DNA from: Methanobacterium spitsbergense
GTDB taxonomy: Archaea > Methanobacteriota > Methanobacteria > Methanobacteriales > Methanobacteriaceae
Assembly: GCF_019931065.1 (NCBI RefSeq)
Contig: NZ_JAIOUQ010000009.1
Coordinates: 137,517-201,516, forward strand
Length of the DNA: 64,000 nt
Direction of reading: 5' to 3'
Shown: positions 10,662 to 20,379 of the stretch, one piece after another
How the letters are laid out: each line of letters begins with the position of its first letter
How positions within the stretch are numbered: the stretch's first letter is position 1
Position numbers and translations under genes: made by a program
Notes under the pieces: model-generated
Database searches by the model: none
Told to the model about the DNA's origin: nothing
Seen by the model: the letters and a program-made list of their open reading frames with translations, nothing else

Positions 10662-12383
10662 TTAAATATCTTCAAAATCAAGTCTTCCCTCAAGAAGATC
10701 CTTTAAAATATTGTAGATATTTTTTATAGGGATTCTTGTCTGTTTCAAGTTGTCTCTGTTTCGTATGGTCACTGTATTATTCTCAAGAGTTTCATGATCA
10801 ACAGTGACTGCGAATGGTATGCCTATCTCATCAGAACGAGCATATCTACGTCCTATTGTTCCTGATCCATCATATTCTGAAATTATGTTTTGATTTCTAA
10901 ATTCATCCCTTATAGAATGTGCTATTTTAACCAGATCTTTATTGTTTAAAAGTGGAAAAACACTAACTCCAATAGGAGCTATTCCTTTTGCTAACTTTAA
11001 AAATGATCTTTCATCATCTTCAGCATAGGAATGAAGGAGTACAGAGTAGATTATTCGGTCAATTCCATATGAAGGTTCAATTACATGGGGAATAACCTTT
11101 TCACCCCGAATAATATCTTCAATCTCTTCGAAAGATATAATTTCTGGAGATAATTCATAAGATTTATCATCAATTTCTATTTTGAATATGCCCTCATTTT
11201 TAAAGGCTTTTTGTATATCTGATGCTTTTAAATCTTCTAATGCACTGAGTATTCTTGGTGCATCAGCCTTGAAGAGTGGACCAAATTTCTTCATATTTGG
11301 CTTCACAACCAGTTTAGTAACTGTTTTGGGTTCATTGTATTCAATGAAAACACTAAGATCTTCGTTGCTGTGTTTGCTATGAGATTTTAGATCAAAATCT
11401 GTTCGATCGGCTATTCCTATTATTTCGATCCATCCAAACCTGTCTGTTTTCACTTCCACATCCCAACAGTCAATTGCATAATGGGCCATTTCGGTTGGAA
11501 GATGCTGTCTGAATCTTATAACCTCTGATGGAATTCCTATATCTGATAAAAATCTTGCTGCTAGGCATAATTGATAAGTTAAAATTTCACTGGATATCAA
11601 TCCTTCTTTAACAGCCTTTCTAGCATTCACTCTTTCTGAATTTTGTTTTTTTATCTGATTTTCTGCTGAGAAAAGAGTTAGAATATCATCTGCTATGGCA
11701 TTGAATTGAGGATGGGATTTGTTTGAAGGATCAACAAATATTTCTGCTTCTGCTTGGGTAAATTCCCTTAATCTAATAACTCCTTGACGGGGAGAGATTT
11801 CATTACGGTAAGCTTTACCAATTTGAACTACTCCAAATGGAAGTTTTCCCCTGAAAAATCTTAATAATCTTTTAAATGGAATGAAAATTCCCTGTGCAGT
11901 TTCAGGACGCATATAACCTGTTTTTTTGCCCTTTGCACCTATTAATGTTTGAAACATTAAGTTATAGCTCCATACATGTGTTAGCGGCCCACCGCACTTA
12001 GGACATCTAATTTCGTTATCTGATAACATTTCAGTCAATATCTGATCTTCTAGTCCCTCTACATCTTCATTTATGGCTGCTTCAATTATATGATCTGCCC
12101 TGTAAACTTCCATGCATTCTTTACATTCTGTCATGGGGTCAGTAAAATGGTCAACATGTCCTGAAGCTTTAAGTGCTTCCTCAGGCATTATGGTTGGTGA
12201 TTCTATTTCATAGAAACCTTCGTGTATTATATAGTAGTTTCTCCATTTTTCAATGATGTTGTTTTTGAGTATTGCACCTAATGGGCCGTAATCAAAGAAA
12301 CCTGCTGATCCTGAATATATTTCAAATGAAGACCAAAGAAATCCTCTTTTCTTGGCTATGTTCATTACCTTGCTGTCTGTCAT
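10662..12383 (-). CDS. glyS: Glycyl-tRNA synthetase (alpha2 type)
   Basis: A 573-residue class II aminoacyl-tRNA synthetase charging tRNA-Gly, of the homodimeric archaeal/eukaryotic type. The N-terminus has KRGFLWSSFEIYSG and GFFDYGPLG. A zinc-type pair is visible (CKEC near 90, CPKC near 132), then the class II motif 2 region (GKAYRNEISPRQGVIRLREF) and motif 3 (EPSYGIDRIIY). The last 110 residues form the anticodon-binding domain (APIGVSVFPLL, IGRRYARSDEIG). The frame opens at a TTG at 12398, but GAGAGG there is the ribosome site, so the ATG at 12383 is the start. It follows dcd by 51 bases in the same direction. Confidence 0.96.
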   Translation of the reverse strand: MTDSKVMNIAKKRGFLWSSFEIYSGSAGFFDYGPLGAILKNNIIEKWRNYYIIHEGFYEIESPTIMPEEALKASGHVDHFTDPMTECKECMEVYRADHIIEAAINEDVEGLEDQILTEMLSDNEIRCPKCGGPLTHVWSYNLMFQTLIGAKGKKTGYMRPETAQGIFIPFKRLLRFFRGKLPFGVVQIGKAYRNEISPRQGVIRLREFTQAEAEIFVDPSNKSHPQFNAIADDILTLFSAENQIKKQNSERVNARKAVKEGLISSEILTYQLCLAARFLSDIGIPSEVIRFRQHLPTEMAHYAIDCWDVEVKTDRFGWIEIIGIADRTDFDLKSHSKHSNEDLSVFIEYNEPKTVTKLVVKPNMKKFGPLFKADAPRILSALEDLKASDIQKAFKNEGIFKIEIDDKSYELSPEIISFEEIEDIIRGEKVIPHVIEPSYGIDRIIYSVLLHSYAEDDERSFLKLAKGIAPIGVSVFPLLNNKDLVKIAHSIRDEFRNQNIISEYDGSGTIGRRYARSDEIGIPFAVTVDHETLENNTVTIRNRDNLKQTRIPIKNIYNILKDLLEGRLDFEDI

Positions 12384-12434
12384 GATAAATCCTCTCAATA
12401 AAATTTATTTCAAAAATATAATAATTTCTTGAAT

Positions 12435-13043
12435 CTAACTCTTTTTTAGGGTGGATCCTCTTATAAGTTCATAATCGTGTTTAATTTTACTTGTAACAGG
12501 ACGACTCTGGTTCATATATTTGCTGTCTCGCTCAGGGTGTCCGTATGGCCTATCTGCTGGTGATGTCATCGTCTCAAAGACTATTTGACAAACTCTCTGA
12601 CCGGTATATAGCGCAACAGGCATTTTCCCTATGTTGGATATTTCTAGAGTAATTTTTCCACAGAAACCTGGATCTATGTACCCTGCTGTAACATGCATGG
12701 TTATTCCTAGCCTACCCATTGATGATCTGCCTTCAACCCTCGCAACAAGGTTATCAGGAAGTTCAACAGTTTCATAGGTCGTTGCCAGAGCAAATTCACC
12801 AGGATGAATAATAAATGGTTCTCCTTCTTCTATATAAAATGATTCCATGTAACCTTCAATGTCTGATTTGTCCATTGGATCGATACAAGGCTTCCTTATT
12901 ATTCTGAAGCTTTTAAATTCATTTCCGATCCTTAAATCAACTGAAGATGGTTGAATTTGTCTTTCTGGCTCATTTAATGGTTCTATAACTATTTTTCCAG
13001 ATTTAATATGTTTTTTTATATCTTTATCACTTAGAATGGCCAT
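12435..13043 (-). CDS. dcd: dCTP deaminase, possibly bifunctional with dUTPase
   Basis: Converts dCTP to dUTP; in methanogens such as Methanocaldococcus the enzyme also removes pyrophosphate to give dUMP. The 202-residue length matches. Conserved segments are IQPSSVDLRIG, the nucleotide-binding GRSSMGRLGI, TAGYIDPGFCG and the catalytic glutamate in ITLEISN, then YTGQRVCQIVF. Whether it is bifunctional cannot be read directly. Its ATG at 13043 follows immediately after the stop of the DUF1512 gene, indicating translational coupling within trmJ-DUF1512-dcd. Confidence 0.95.
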   Translation of the reverse strand: MAILSDKDIKKHIKSGKIVIEPLNEPERQIQPSSVDLRIGNEFKSFRIIRKPCIDPMDKSDIEGYMESFYIEEGEPFIIHPGEFALATTYETVELPDNLVARVEGRSSMGRLGITMHVTAGYIDPGFCGKITLEISNIGKMPVALYTGQRVCQIVFETMTSPADRPYGHPERDSKYMNQSRPVTSKIKHDYELIRGSTLKKS

Positions 13044-14192
13044 TTATTGCCCTCTTTTATCTTTTTTGATATCTTCTTTTACGTTTATCTTAGATATATC
13101 TTTGACTGTATTGGGTATTCCACAGCTGTTTCCAACACCCAGTACCATAATTTTGGTACCAGTTTCAGATTCTAAAATTGAATTTTTAAGAACTTCAAGA
13201 GCTTTTTCAGATGATTCAAGAATTTTCTTTGACATCTGGTACATGGCTTCTTCAGGACTCATCTTAACAATAATTGCATCTACTTGAAGATCCTTTTTCA
13301 CCATTTGCTCCTCTATAAGCCACTTGTCAACTCCAAACCCACCTATCACAACACCAATTCCTTCTGCAACAGATCCAGTTTCTTCTCCTTCAAGTTTTTG
13401 AGCAGCATCAACAGTAATTAATCTTTTAATATTCCTCTTTTCCATAATTGAAGTAACATTTTTCCCAATTTTACCAACTCTTGCACCAGGACCTTTGGCG
13501 CGCATTACAACAATATTCCTATTGTTTATGTTTAGTTCACCAACAATAAGATCGTCTTCAATATAATTAAGTTCATTTTCTGGAAGATCTTTTAAGAGCA
13601 TTCCTGTTACCAATGGACCTATACCATCTCCAACAGGTTTTCCTTCTGAAAATGCATTTGCACCTTCATACTGAGCTTTAACCAATCTCATGATGAGTGG
13701 AAGGCTCATCTGAAGCATTAGAAGTATTTGAAGATTACCCGTTTTTTTTGAAAGCTCCAGATTGTGTCTAACCATCTTTGCAACGCCATTTATACCCAGT
13801 GTTGCTTTGAGCGTCATGATTATATTTGATCTCCATTCATCGTCTGCTTGAGGTGCAATTGTTTTGGTCATTTGTTTAAATCGTTCTTCGCCTAAATCCA
13901 TAATTGATTCAAATTTATCCATTATACCTGCAGGATCAAGTGCAACAGGAGGGACAATAAAAAATTCCATGAAATTATCAACGGCATCACTTGGATCATT
14001 TACTGGATTTCCCTTTTCCACACATATTTTTACCAATGTTTTTTTGGATTCTTTGACCATTGCTTCAAGTTCAAATGTGTAACGTGAGATTGAAGAATTT
14101 ATTCTCATTTTAAGAAGAATTGGAAGCATTATTATCAGTAGTATTATGACCACTATCGTGATTATATCGAAGGGGGTAATTCCAAGGAACAT
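13044..14192 (-). CDS. DUF1512 archaeal membrane-anchored protein
   Basis: A 382-residue protein of the archaeal DUF1512 family. Residues 5-28 are a single hydrophobic segment (IITIVVIILLIIMLPILL), giving an N-terminal anchor with the bulk probably in the cytosol. The rest is soluble, with GDGIGPLVTGMLLK, a glycine-rich GPGARVGKIGKNV and EGIGVVIGGFGVDKW, which suggest a nucleotide-binding or Rossmann-like fold. Function is unknown. Its ATG overlaps the trmJ stop by one base and its stop abuts the dcd start, so it is part of one operon. Confidence 0.82.
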   Translation of the reverse strand: MFLGITPFDIITIVVIILLIIMLPILLKMRINSSISRYTFELEAMVKESKKTLVKICVEKGNPVNDPSDAVDNFMEFFIVPPVALDPAGIMDKFESIMDLGEERFKQMTKTIAPQADDEWRSNIIMTLKATLGINGVAKMVRHNLELSKKTGNLQILLMLQMSLPLIMRLVKAQYEGANAFSEGKPVGDGIGPLVTGMLLKDLPENELNYIEDDLIVGELNINNRNIVVMRAKGPGARVGKIGKNVTSIMEKRNIKRLITVDAAQKLEGEETGSVAEGIGVVIGGFGVDKWLIEEQMVKKDLQVDAIIVKMSPEEAMYQMSKKILESSEKALEVLKNSILESETGTKIMVLGVGNSCGIPNTVKDISKINVKEDIKKDKRGQ

Positions 14193-14920
14193 TATTTTTC
14201 ACCTTCATTTCCTTTTTCTTTTATGCGTGCGTTTATTCTCCTTAAAGTTCCTTTCAAGGTATGAGCTTCTCTTCCAGATATAAATGCCCTTTCAATAATT
14301 CGTTTAAATACCAGGGATGCATTTTTGCTTTTATGAGTGGGATAACCTAATTTTTGGATTATATCCTCCATGTATATCATCAAGCTCTCTTTTTCAGCTT
14401 TTGTTGCAGCTTCAAGCCCATCAACAGGATAAGACTTTTCTCTCTTAAACATTTCATAGAATATGATGGCTGCGGCATGGGTTATGTTAAGTATGGGGTA
14501 ATAATCATGGGTGGGAATACTTACAATCACATCACATAACTTAATTTCTTGATTTGAAAGCCCATTACCTTCTCTACCGAAGATTAAAGCCACATTACCT
14601 TGGTAGTTAATTGAATCTGCAAGTTGTTCTGGACTTACAGCTATTCTGGCTACATTATAACTTCCACCTGCAGTACCTGTAGTCCCAACTGCTGAGTCAA
14701 TTTTAGCATCAATTAAAAAATTTTCAAGCGAATCATACGTTACAGAGTTGCTTACAACATCTCTTGCATGCATTGCTTGAAAGTAACTTTCATTTTTTAA
14801 TTCACATGGATTTATAAGGACTAAATTTGTTAATCCAAAATTTTTCATGGTCCTTGCAAGGAAACCAATATTTCCAGGGGATTCAGGTTCTACAAAAACA
14901 ACGTAAATCATATTTTTCAC
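14192..14920 (-). CDS. trmJ: TrmJ-type tRNA 2'-O-methyltransferase
   Basis: A 242-residue SPOUT-fold methyltransferase predicted to 2'-O-methylate position 32 of tRNAs using S-adenosylmethionine. The N-terminal substrate strand reads VFVEPESPGNIGFLARTMKN; the knot motifs are ALIFGREGNGLS and IPTHDYYPILNITHAAAI. The C-terminal 70 residues are the basic helical extension usual in TrmJ. In the archaeon Sulfolobus the homologue makes Cm32 only; specificity here is unknown. First gene of the coupled trmJ-DUF1512-dcd run. Confidence 0.88.
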   Translation of the reverse strand: MKNMIYVVFVEPESPGNIGFLARTMKNFGLTNLVLINPCELKNESYFQAMHARDVVSNSVTYDSLENFLIDAKIDSAVGTTGTAGGSYNVARIAVSPEQLADSINYQGNVALIFGREGNGLSNQEIKLCDVIVSIPTHDYYPILNITHAAAIIFYEMFKREKSYPVDGLEAATKAEKESLMIYMEDIIQKLGYPTHKSKNASLVFKRIIERAFISGREAHTLKGTLRRINARIKEKGNEGEK

Positions 14921-14956
14921 TTAAATTTTTAGGTTAAAATACTTTAATTCATTAAT

Positions 14957-16513
14957 TTAACAATCATAGGCCATTTCAAGAAGCTTCAGAATATTCATAA
15001 CCTTTACATTTTCTATTCCTGCTTTCTCTAAACTATCTCTGATATTGTATTCACAGAATGGACATATGGTTATAACTGCATCTACACCCAAATCTTTAAC
15101 CATATCAACCTTTTTTTTACCAAGCCCCGCTGCTATTTCAGGTTTTCCTGCCCTTACACCTCCACCTGCACCACAGCACTGGTCAGGAAATTCCATTTCT
15201 ACAAATTCGAGCCCTTTAATTTTTTTAAGTATTTCTCGAGGTTCTTTACTTATTCCTTGCCCTCTAACAAGATGGCATGGGTCATGGTATGTTACTCGCA
15301 TGTTAACTGGTTTCATATCTGCTGTGTTTAATCTTTCAGCTAAAAATTCACTTATATCCACCACATTCAGATTAACTCCATATTTTGGATAGTCATTTTT
15401 AAGGGTTGAACCGCATCCAGCACATACTGTAACTATGGTATCGTAGTCTTTGAAGACTTCTTCATTTTTCTTAACAAGATCAGAAACCAGATCTGTCTGT
15501 CCAGTTCTAAGTAATGGTGAACCACAACACACTTGATCTTCTGGAACAATAACATCTATATCATTGTCTTCCAACACTTTCAGAAATGCAACTCCTATCT
15601 CTGGAATCTTGTAATCAACCATACAACCTGTGAAAAATGCTACTTTTGGTTTTTTTGTTTTAGATTCTGAATTGGCTTCACTATTTATTCCTGATTGTTT
15701 ACTGTTCGCGATATCTATTTTTCCCTCTGAAACTGCTTTTATAAACCCTTTTCCCATGGTTCCTTTGCCAAGTGGTTCAACTGAGCGGCCTGTTTTTTTT
15801 ATGAGCTCCATAACTTCTTTGTGAATAGGTAGAGGACCTACATCTTCTTGGCATGCAATTGCTCTCAATTTTTCAATGGCGGATCCAAAGGTGTTTATTT
15901 CCTTTGGACAGACTTCTGCACATTTTCCACAAGATGTACAGCAATAAAGTCCTTCGTCAAACCCTTCACTAGCACGATCTGCGCAGTCTCTTGGATCCAT
16001 TGCAAATTTGGAAATGTACCGCATGAAGTATGGACCTGCAAATTCCGATGTTTCGTTTACTACCGGACATGCGGATATACAGGATAAACATTCAATACAG
16101 CTTCTAATCTTTTTTGTGTCTGCATATTCTTCAGGATTTATTACAGCAGGACATTCCTGATTTGTACATTCACCTTCTAAATAAAGATCCAATTTTCCAA
16201 CTTTTTTATCAAATTTGGACCTGTCAACTACCAAATCTTTGATCACATCAAAGTCAAGTGGTTCAATAATTGCATTATTTGTTATTTCGGCTTTGCAAGC
16301 TAAAACCACGTTCCCATTCATTTTCAAAGCACATGATCCACATTGACCTGCTCTGCAAGAGCATCTGTAGGCTATATTTGCATTGTACTTTGTGTTGATA
16401 TAATTCAGCGCATCCAGAATTTTCATCTTATCATTTTCAGGAACACTATAACTTTCTAAATGAGGTTTTTCACCCATGTCTGGGTCTTGCCTCAGAACAT
16501 TAACCTTTAACAT
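14957..16513 (-). CDS. tfrB: CoM/CoB-fumarate reductase (thiol:fumarate reductase) subunit B
   Basis: TfrB couples oxidation of coenzyme M and coenzyme B to fumarate reduction and yields the heterodisulfide. At 518 residues it is a natural fusion. Residues about 1-100 carry a [2Fe-2S] ferredoxin (CSCRAGQCGSC). Two [4Fe-4S] motifs follow (CIECLSCISACP and CTSCGKCAEVCP). The C-terminal half repeats the HdrB-type cysteine domains (CCGSPLLRTG, CAGCGS, HDPCHL, CCGAGGG, CPFC). The frame opens at 16525, but GGAG lies there, so ATG at 16513 is taken. The flavin subunit TfrA is not adjacent, which is usual for this family. Confidence 0.92.
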   Translation of the reverse strand: MLKVNVLRQDPDMGEKPHLESYSVPENDKMKILDALNYINTKYNANIAYRCSCRAGQCGSCALKMNGNVVLACKAEITNNAIIEPLDFDVIKDLVVDRSKFDKKVGKLDLYLEGECTNQECPAVINPEEYADTKKIRSCIECLSCISACPVVNETSEFAGPYFMRYISKFAMDPRDCADRASEGFDEGLYCCTSCGKCAEVCPKEINTFGSAIEKLRAIACQEDVGPLPIHKEVMELIKKTGRSVEPLGKGTMGKGFIKAVSEGKIDIANSKQSGINSEANSESKTKKPKVAFFTGCMVDYKIPEIGVAFLKVLEDNDIDVIVPEDQVCCGSPLLRTGQTDLVSDLVKKNEEVFKDYDTIVTVCAGCGSTLKNDYPKYGVNLNVVDISEFLAERLNTADMKPVNMRVTYHDPCHLVRGQGISKEPREILKKIKGLEFVEMEFPDQCCGAGGGVRAGKPEIAAGLGKKKVDMVKDLGVDAVITICPFCEYNIRDSLEKAGIENVKVMNILKLLEMAYDC

Positions 16514-16709
16514 TTCTATCTCCAATTTTTTTACTAAAAATCTAATTAAAAAAGATTTATTTAAATTAAAAGCTCATTAATTCTTATTATTAAATCATTT
16601 AACCTTTCTGAATGAATAAATTCCATTTAATTTAGATGGTTAGATATTGGTTCATATATTATAAATAATTTATAAGTAGTGAAATATATTCTCCAAAATG
16701 TTTATTGAT

Positions 16710-17282
16710 TCAATGTTCTGTATCAATGAGTTTTCTTACTAGAAGCCAATAAATTAATAGTTCGTGTTCTTGTTTTTTGTAATCAGGATATTTTGTGGAT
16801 ATTATGCTCCAAAATCTTTTGTTATGTCCCATTTCAACTAGATGGGTTAATTCATGGAATATTACATATTCTATAAGATAAATGGGGAGATGCATTAAGT
16901 AAATGTTTATGTTAATATTCTTTTTTGAGCTACAGCTTCCCCATCGAGTTTTCATCTTCTTGAAATAAACTTTATTCACTTTTACATTCAAATCATTGGA
17001 TAAATTTTCAACAAATAACAAAACAATCGCTCTGAATTCTGGTTCGGTCATGAGAAAGTTTAGTTCTTTATTATTTGCCTCTTCTTGGGATGCTTTTATT
17101 CTGCTTAACTTTTTATATATCCAATTTTCATGTTTTTTTATAATTTCTTCTTCTTTATTATAATTTAAAGGCATTATAATCCGCAATTTATCAGTTTTAA
17201 TTTCTAATCTAGCGTATTTAACTTTTCTATGGATAACTTCATATTCAACTTCCATATCTTGGATCTTGGCTTTTTTAATCAT
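16710..17282 (-). CDS. YgjP-type (DUF45) M48-like metallopeptidase
   Basis: A 190-residue protein of the YgjP/WLM zincin group. The zinc site is HELTHLVEMGHNKRFW (HExxH plus a downstream histidine); before it come the diagnostic KMKTRWGSCSSK and IYLMHLP. No signal peptide or membrane segment is visible, so it probably acts in the cytosol. Family members are often linked to DNA-protein crosslink or restriction-associated contexts, but nothing of that sort is adjacent here. The start at 17282 lacks a clear ribosome site. Substrate unknown. Confidence 0.85.
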   Translation of the reverse strand: MIKKAKIQDMEVEYEVIHRKVKYARLEIKTDKLRIIMPLNYNKEEEIIKKHENWIYKKLSRIKASQEEANNKELNFLMTEPEFRAIVLLFVENLSNDLNVKVNKVYFKKMKTRWGSCSSKKNININIYLMHLPIYLIEYVIFHELTHLVEMGHNKRFWSIISTKYPDYKKQEHELLIYWLLVRKLIDTEH

Positions 17283-17543
17283 TTATATGTCCATAACTAT
17301 TTTTAATGTGTATTATTACTTAGAACTATGATTTTAAATTAATTAATTGATCAAGAAATATTTAATTTTAAAATCTGCATAGGATTGATAAACAAATATA
17401 TTCTTGTGTTACATATCAATAATGTGAAATGGAACTATTGTTAATTAAATAATTAGAAATTAATAATTTACATAATTTGTTTATTCATTTAAATAATAAA
17501 AGCTATATCAGAAATATAATGATTTTAATTTTAAGTGATCATC

Positions 17544-19394
17544 ATGGATATAAAAGAAATTTTAACAGCAAGCGAAAATGAAAATTTATTCTTGCTCGGA
17601 AATGAAGCAACTGTAAGAGGTGCAATAGAAGCAGGGGTTGGATTAGCATCCACTTATCCTGGTACTCCTTCATCAGAGATTGGAGATGTATTTTCTAAGA
17701 TTGCAACCGATGCAGGAATATATTTTGAATTTTCGACTAATGAAAAGGTAGCTCTAGAAGTTGCTGCAGCTTCAGCAGCTTCAGGTGTAAGATCCTTTAC
17801 CTTCATGAAACATGTTGGTTTAAATGTTGCATCAGATTCCTTTATGAGTGTGGCATATACAAGTGTTGAGGGAGGTATGGTTATTTTATCTGCAGATGAT
17901 CCATCAATGTTTTCATCACAGAATGAACAAGATAACCGGCACTATGCAAGACTTGCAAATATCCCCATGGTTGAACCTTCAAATCCGCAGGAAATAAAGG
18001 ATCTTATGAAATACAGCTATGAGTTATCTGAAGAATTTAAATTGCCAATACTTATGAGGACTACAACACGGGTTTCTCATATGAGGGGAGTAGTTAAAAC
18101 AGGTACTAATGTAGATAAACCCAAAAAGGGGTTTTTCAAATGGGATCCCAAAAGATTTGTTCCTGTACCTTCCACAGCAATGCAGATGCATAAAATTCTT
18201 GTGGAAAAAATGGAAAAACTAAAGAATATTACCAACAACTCTCCATTGAACACAATTGTTAATAAAAATGGAAAAATAGGTGTAATTTCAAGTGGAAGTG
18301 CATTTAATTATGTTATGGATGCTGTTGAGGAGAACCAGCTTGAAATTAATGTTTTGAAGATAACATTATCTTACCCATTTCCAGATCAACTTGTACTGGA
18401 TTTCATTAAAGACCTTGAAACTGTGATTATTGTTGAAGAGGTTGATCCCATAATGGAAAAGGAAGTACTGTCAATTATAGGGCAAAATGGGCTTAAAAAA
18501 AATATTCATGGCAAACTGGATGGTACATTGCCAATGATATATGAGTACAGCCCAAACATTGTTCTTAATGCTTTGAACAAAGTTATTGATTCTAATTTGA
18601 ATATATGCAATGCAAATGTGAGTAAAATTGCCATTCCCGAACGTCAACCTACTCTGTGTCCTGGATGTCCCCATAGGGCAGCATATTATTCTGTTAAAAA
18701 AGCAGTTGCAGAACTTAGTCTAGAAAATGTGATTTATCCGACTGATATTGGTTGTTATACGCTTGGAGTGGCTTCACCATATAATTCAGCTGATTATTTG
18801 CTTTCCATGGGTTCTTCTATTGGAACTAGTTGTGGATTTTCAAAGGCAACAGATCAAAATGTTGTGAGTTTTATTGGTGATTCAACTTTTTTCCATGCAG
18901 GAATACCTCCGCTCATAAATGCAGTTCATAATAAAAACAGATTTGTTCTGGTTATTTTGGATAACAGAACAACTGCAATGACAGGAGGCCAACCACATCC
19001 GGGACTGCCTGTGGATGGTATGGGATGGGAAGCTCCTGAAATTTCAATTGAAGAAATAGTAAAAGCTACAGGTGTTAAATTTTTAAGATTAATAAATCCA
19101 TTAAACGTTAAAAAGTCTCAGGAAACGTTTAAAGAGGCACTGGAATTCAATGGAGTTGCAGTTGTAATATCCAGATATCCCTGCATGCTCATTAAGAGAG
19201 GAAGAAAAAGTGACCTCAGCCTTGAAGTGAAACAGAATAAATGTGATTCATGTGCTAAATGTGTCACAGAATTTGCATGTACAGCTATATATACTGATGA
19301 AGATGGTTCAATTCATATTGACCCTCAGATCTGCAATAAATGCAATGTATGTGTACAAATTTGCCCTGAAAAAGCAATAGGGATAAAAAAATAG
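17544..19394 (+). CDS. iorA: Indolepyruvate:ferredoxin oxidoreductase, alpha subunit
   Basis: Oxidises aryl pyruvates to aryl-CoA, or runs in reverse to incorporate exogenous aryl acids, with ferredoxin. The 616 residues show the pyrimidine-binding N-terminus (GNEATVRGAIEAGV, TYPGTPSSEIGD), the thiamine-diphosphate domain (TLCPGCPHRAAYY, FIGDSTFFHAGIPPL, LDNRTTAMTGGQPHPG) and a C-terminal 2[4Fe-4S] ferredoxin with CDSCAKC and CNKCNVCVQICP. The upstream GTG at 17535 is part of the GTGATC ribosome site, so ATG 17544 is the start. iorB follows after 48 bases. Confidence 0.96.
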   Translation: MDIKEILTASENENLFLLGNEATVRGAIEAGVGLASTYPGTPSSEIGDVFSKIATDAGIYFEFSTNEKVALEVAAASAASGVRSFTFMKHVGLNVASDSFMSVAYTSVEGGMVILSADDPSMFSSQNEQDNRHYARLANIPMVEPSNPQEIKDLMKYSYELSEEFKLPILMRTTTRVSHMRGVVKTGTNVDKPKKGFFKWDPKRFVPVPSTAMQMHKILVEKMEKLKNITNNSPLNTIVNKNGKIGVISSGSAFNYVMDAVEENQLEINVLKITLSYPFPDQLVLDFIKDLETVIIVEEVDPIMEKEVLSIIGQNGLKKNIHGKLDGTLPMIYEYSPNIVLNALNKVIDSNLNICNANVSKIAIPERQPTLCPGCPHRAAYYSVKKAVAELSLENVIYPTDIGCYTLGVASPYNSADYLLSMGSSIGTSCGFSKATDQNVVSFIGDSTFFHAGIPPLINAVHNKNRFVLVILDNRTTAMTGGQPHPGLPVDGMGWEAPEISIEEIVKATGVKFLRLINPLNVKKSQETFKEALEFNGVAVVISRYPCMLIKRGRKSDLSLEVKQNKCDSCAKCVTEFACTAIYTDEDGSIHIDPQICNKCNVCVQICPEKAIGIKK

Positions 19395-19442
19395 TTTTAA
19401 CAAATAATCAAATTCTAAATTTATTTATTGGAGCGATGAATA

Positions 19443-20036
19443 ATGAAACCTTACAATATTTATATTTCAGGGGTTGGAGGGCAGGGAATCATAAAGACTT
19501 CAACTGTTCTTGGAGAAGCAGCTATGAAAAGTAGTATGCCTGTTGTTATGAGCGAGGTACATGGTATGGCTCAGCGAGGTGGAGGCGTGTCAACCGAACT
19601 TAAGATTGGTGATGCATACAGTCCCATAATAGAATATGGTTCAGCAGATTTGTTAATATCCTTTGAACCTATAGAAGCATTACGTGCTATTCCAAAGTTA
19701 AGTCGTAAAACATCTGTGATAGTTAATACATCCACAATATATCCTTTTAACCTAAATGCAGGTGAATTTTCCTATCCTAAAATTGAAGATATACTATGCG
19801 AACTTAACAATAAATCAATGAAAGTTTATGCATTTAATGCCGATCAAATTGCAAAGGAATCTGGGCATTTGCTATCAATGAACATGGTCATGCTTGGAGG
19901 AGCAGCTGCTGTAAATGGATTTCCTCTCAAAAAAGAAATTGTCATTGATTCTATGAAGGCAAATTTGCCTGAAAAGAGTTTGGATATCAATCTGAATGCA
20001 TTTGAACGTGGATTTGATTCTATTAAATCATCCTAA
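19443..20036 (+). CDS. iorB: Indolepyruvate:ferredoxin oxidoreductase, beta subunit
   Basis: The 197-residue gamma-type subunit that completes the IorAB heterodimer. It begins with the typical SGVGGQGIIKTSTVLGEA loop and has SEVHGMAQRGGGVSTELKIG, both family hallmarks. ATG is chosen because it lies correctly behind GGAGCG and aligns with homologues. Together with the neighbouring ACT protein and acyl-CoA ligase on the opposite strand, it marks an aryl-acid activation locus that lets methanogens use phenylacetate or indoleacetate for aromatic amino acids. Confidence 0.95.
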   Translation: MKPYNIYISGVGGQGIIKTSTVLGEAAMKSSMPVVMSEVHGMAQRGGGVSTELKIGDAYSPIIEYGSADLLISFEPIEALRAIPKLSRKTSVIVNTSTIYPFNLNAGEFSYPKIEDILCELNNKSMKVYAFNADQIAKESGHLLSMNMVMLGGAAAVNGFPLKKEIVIDSMKANLPEKSLDINLNAFERGFDSIKSS

Positions 20037-20160
20037 CTAAATAATTCCTTCATTTATTTATTCCCTGAATTTTAATAATTTACAATTTTTCATCATCTTT
20101 TTTGAAAATAAAATGGAAATAAAGAAGATAATTAAATGGCTAGGTTAATTTATCTTAATG

Positions 20161-20379
20161 TTGGAGAATACCCCATGTGTGAGGGTGGGGATGAATCCAA
20201 CCACTACATATAAATAATAGTTTAACAATAATTAATATTATCGTATGCGATAACCAAGCATACTACACTTAATCTAATCAGTACCGTAGGAACTACGGAA
20301 ATTAAAGCTTCTCTGAAAAAAACCACATTAGTGGATTTAATGAAGGAAGAAGCTCCTTCCGAAAGGAAGGGGTAGTTCA
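20161..20379 (+). mobile_element. IS200/IS605-type relic: omega-RNA-like structured right end, no transposase or TnpB gene
   Basis: This 0.2-kb stretch carries five well-formed hairpins in a row: CCCCA/TGGGG at 20171-20190, GTATGC/GCATAC at 20243-20263, CCGTAG-GAA-CTACGG at 20284-20298, CCAC-ATTA-GTGG at 20323-20334 and an 8-bp stem capped by a GAAA tetraloop at 20353-20372. The final CTCCTTCC-GAAA-GGAAGGGG hairpin followed by TAGTTCAC resembles the right ends of IS605-family elements, where the guide (omega) RNA of TnpB ends. No tnpA or tnpB frame is present. The element end supplies the TGA stop of the minus-strand ACT gene. The left end could not be found. Confidence 0.6.
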
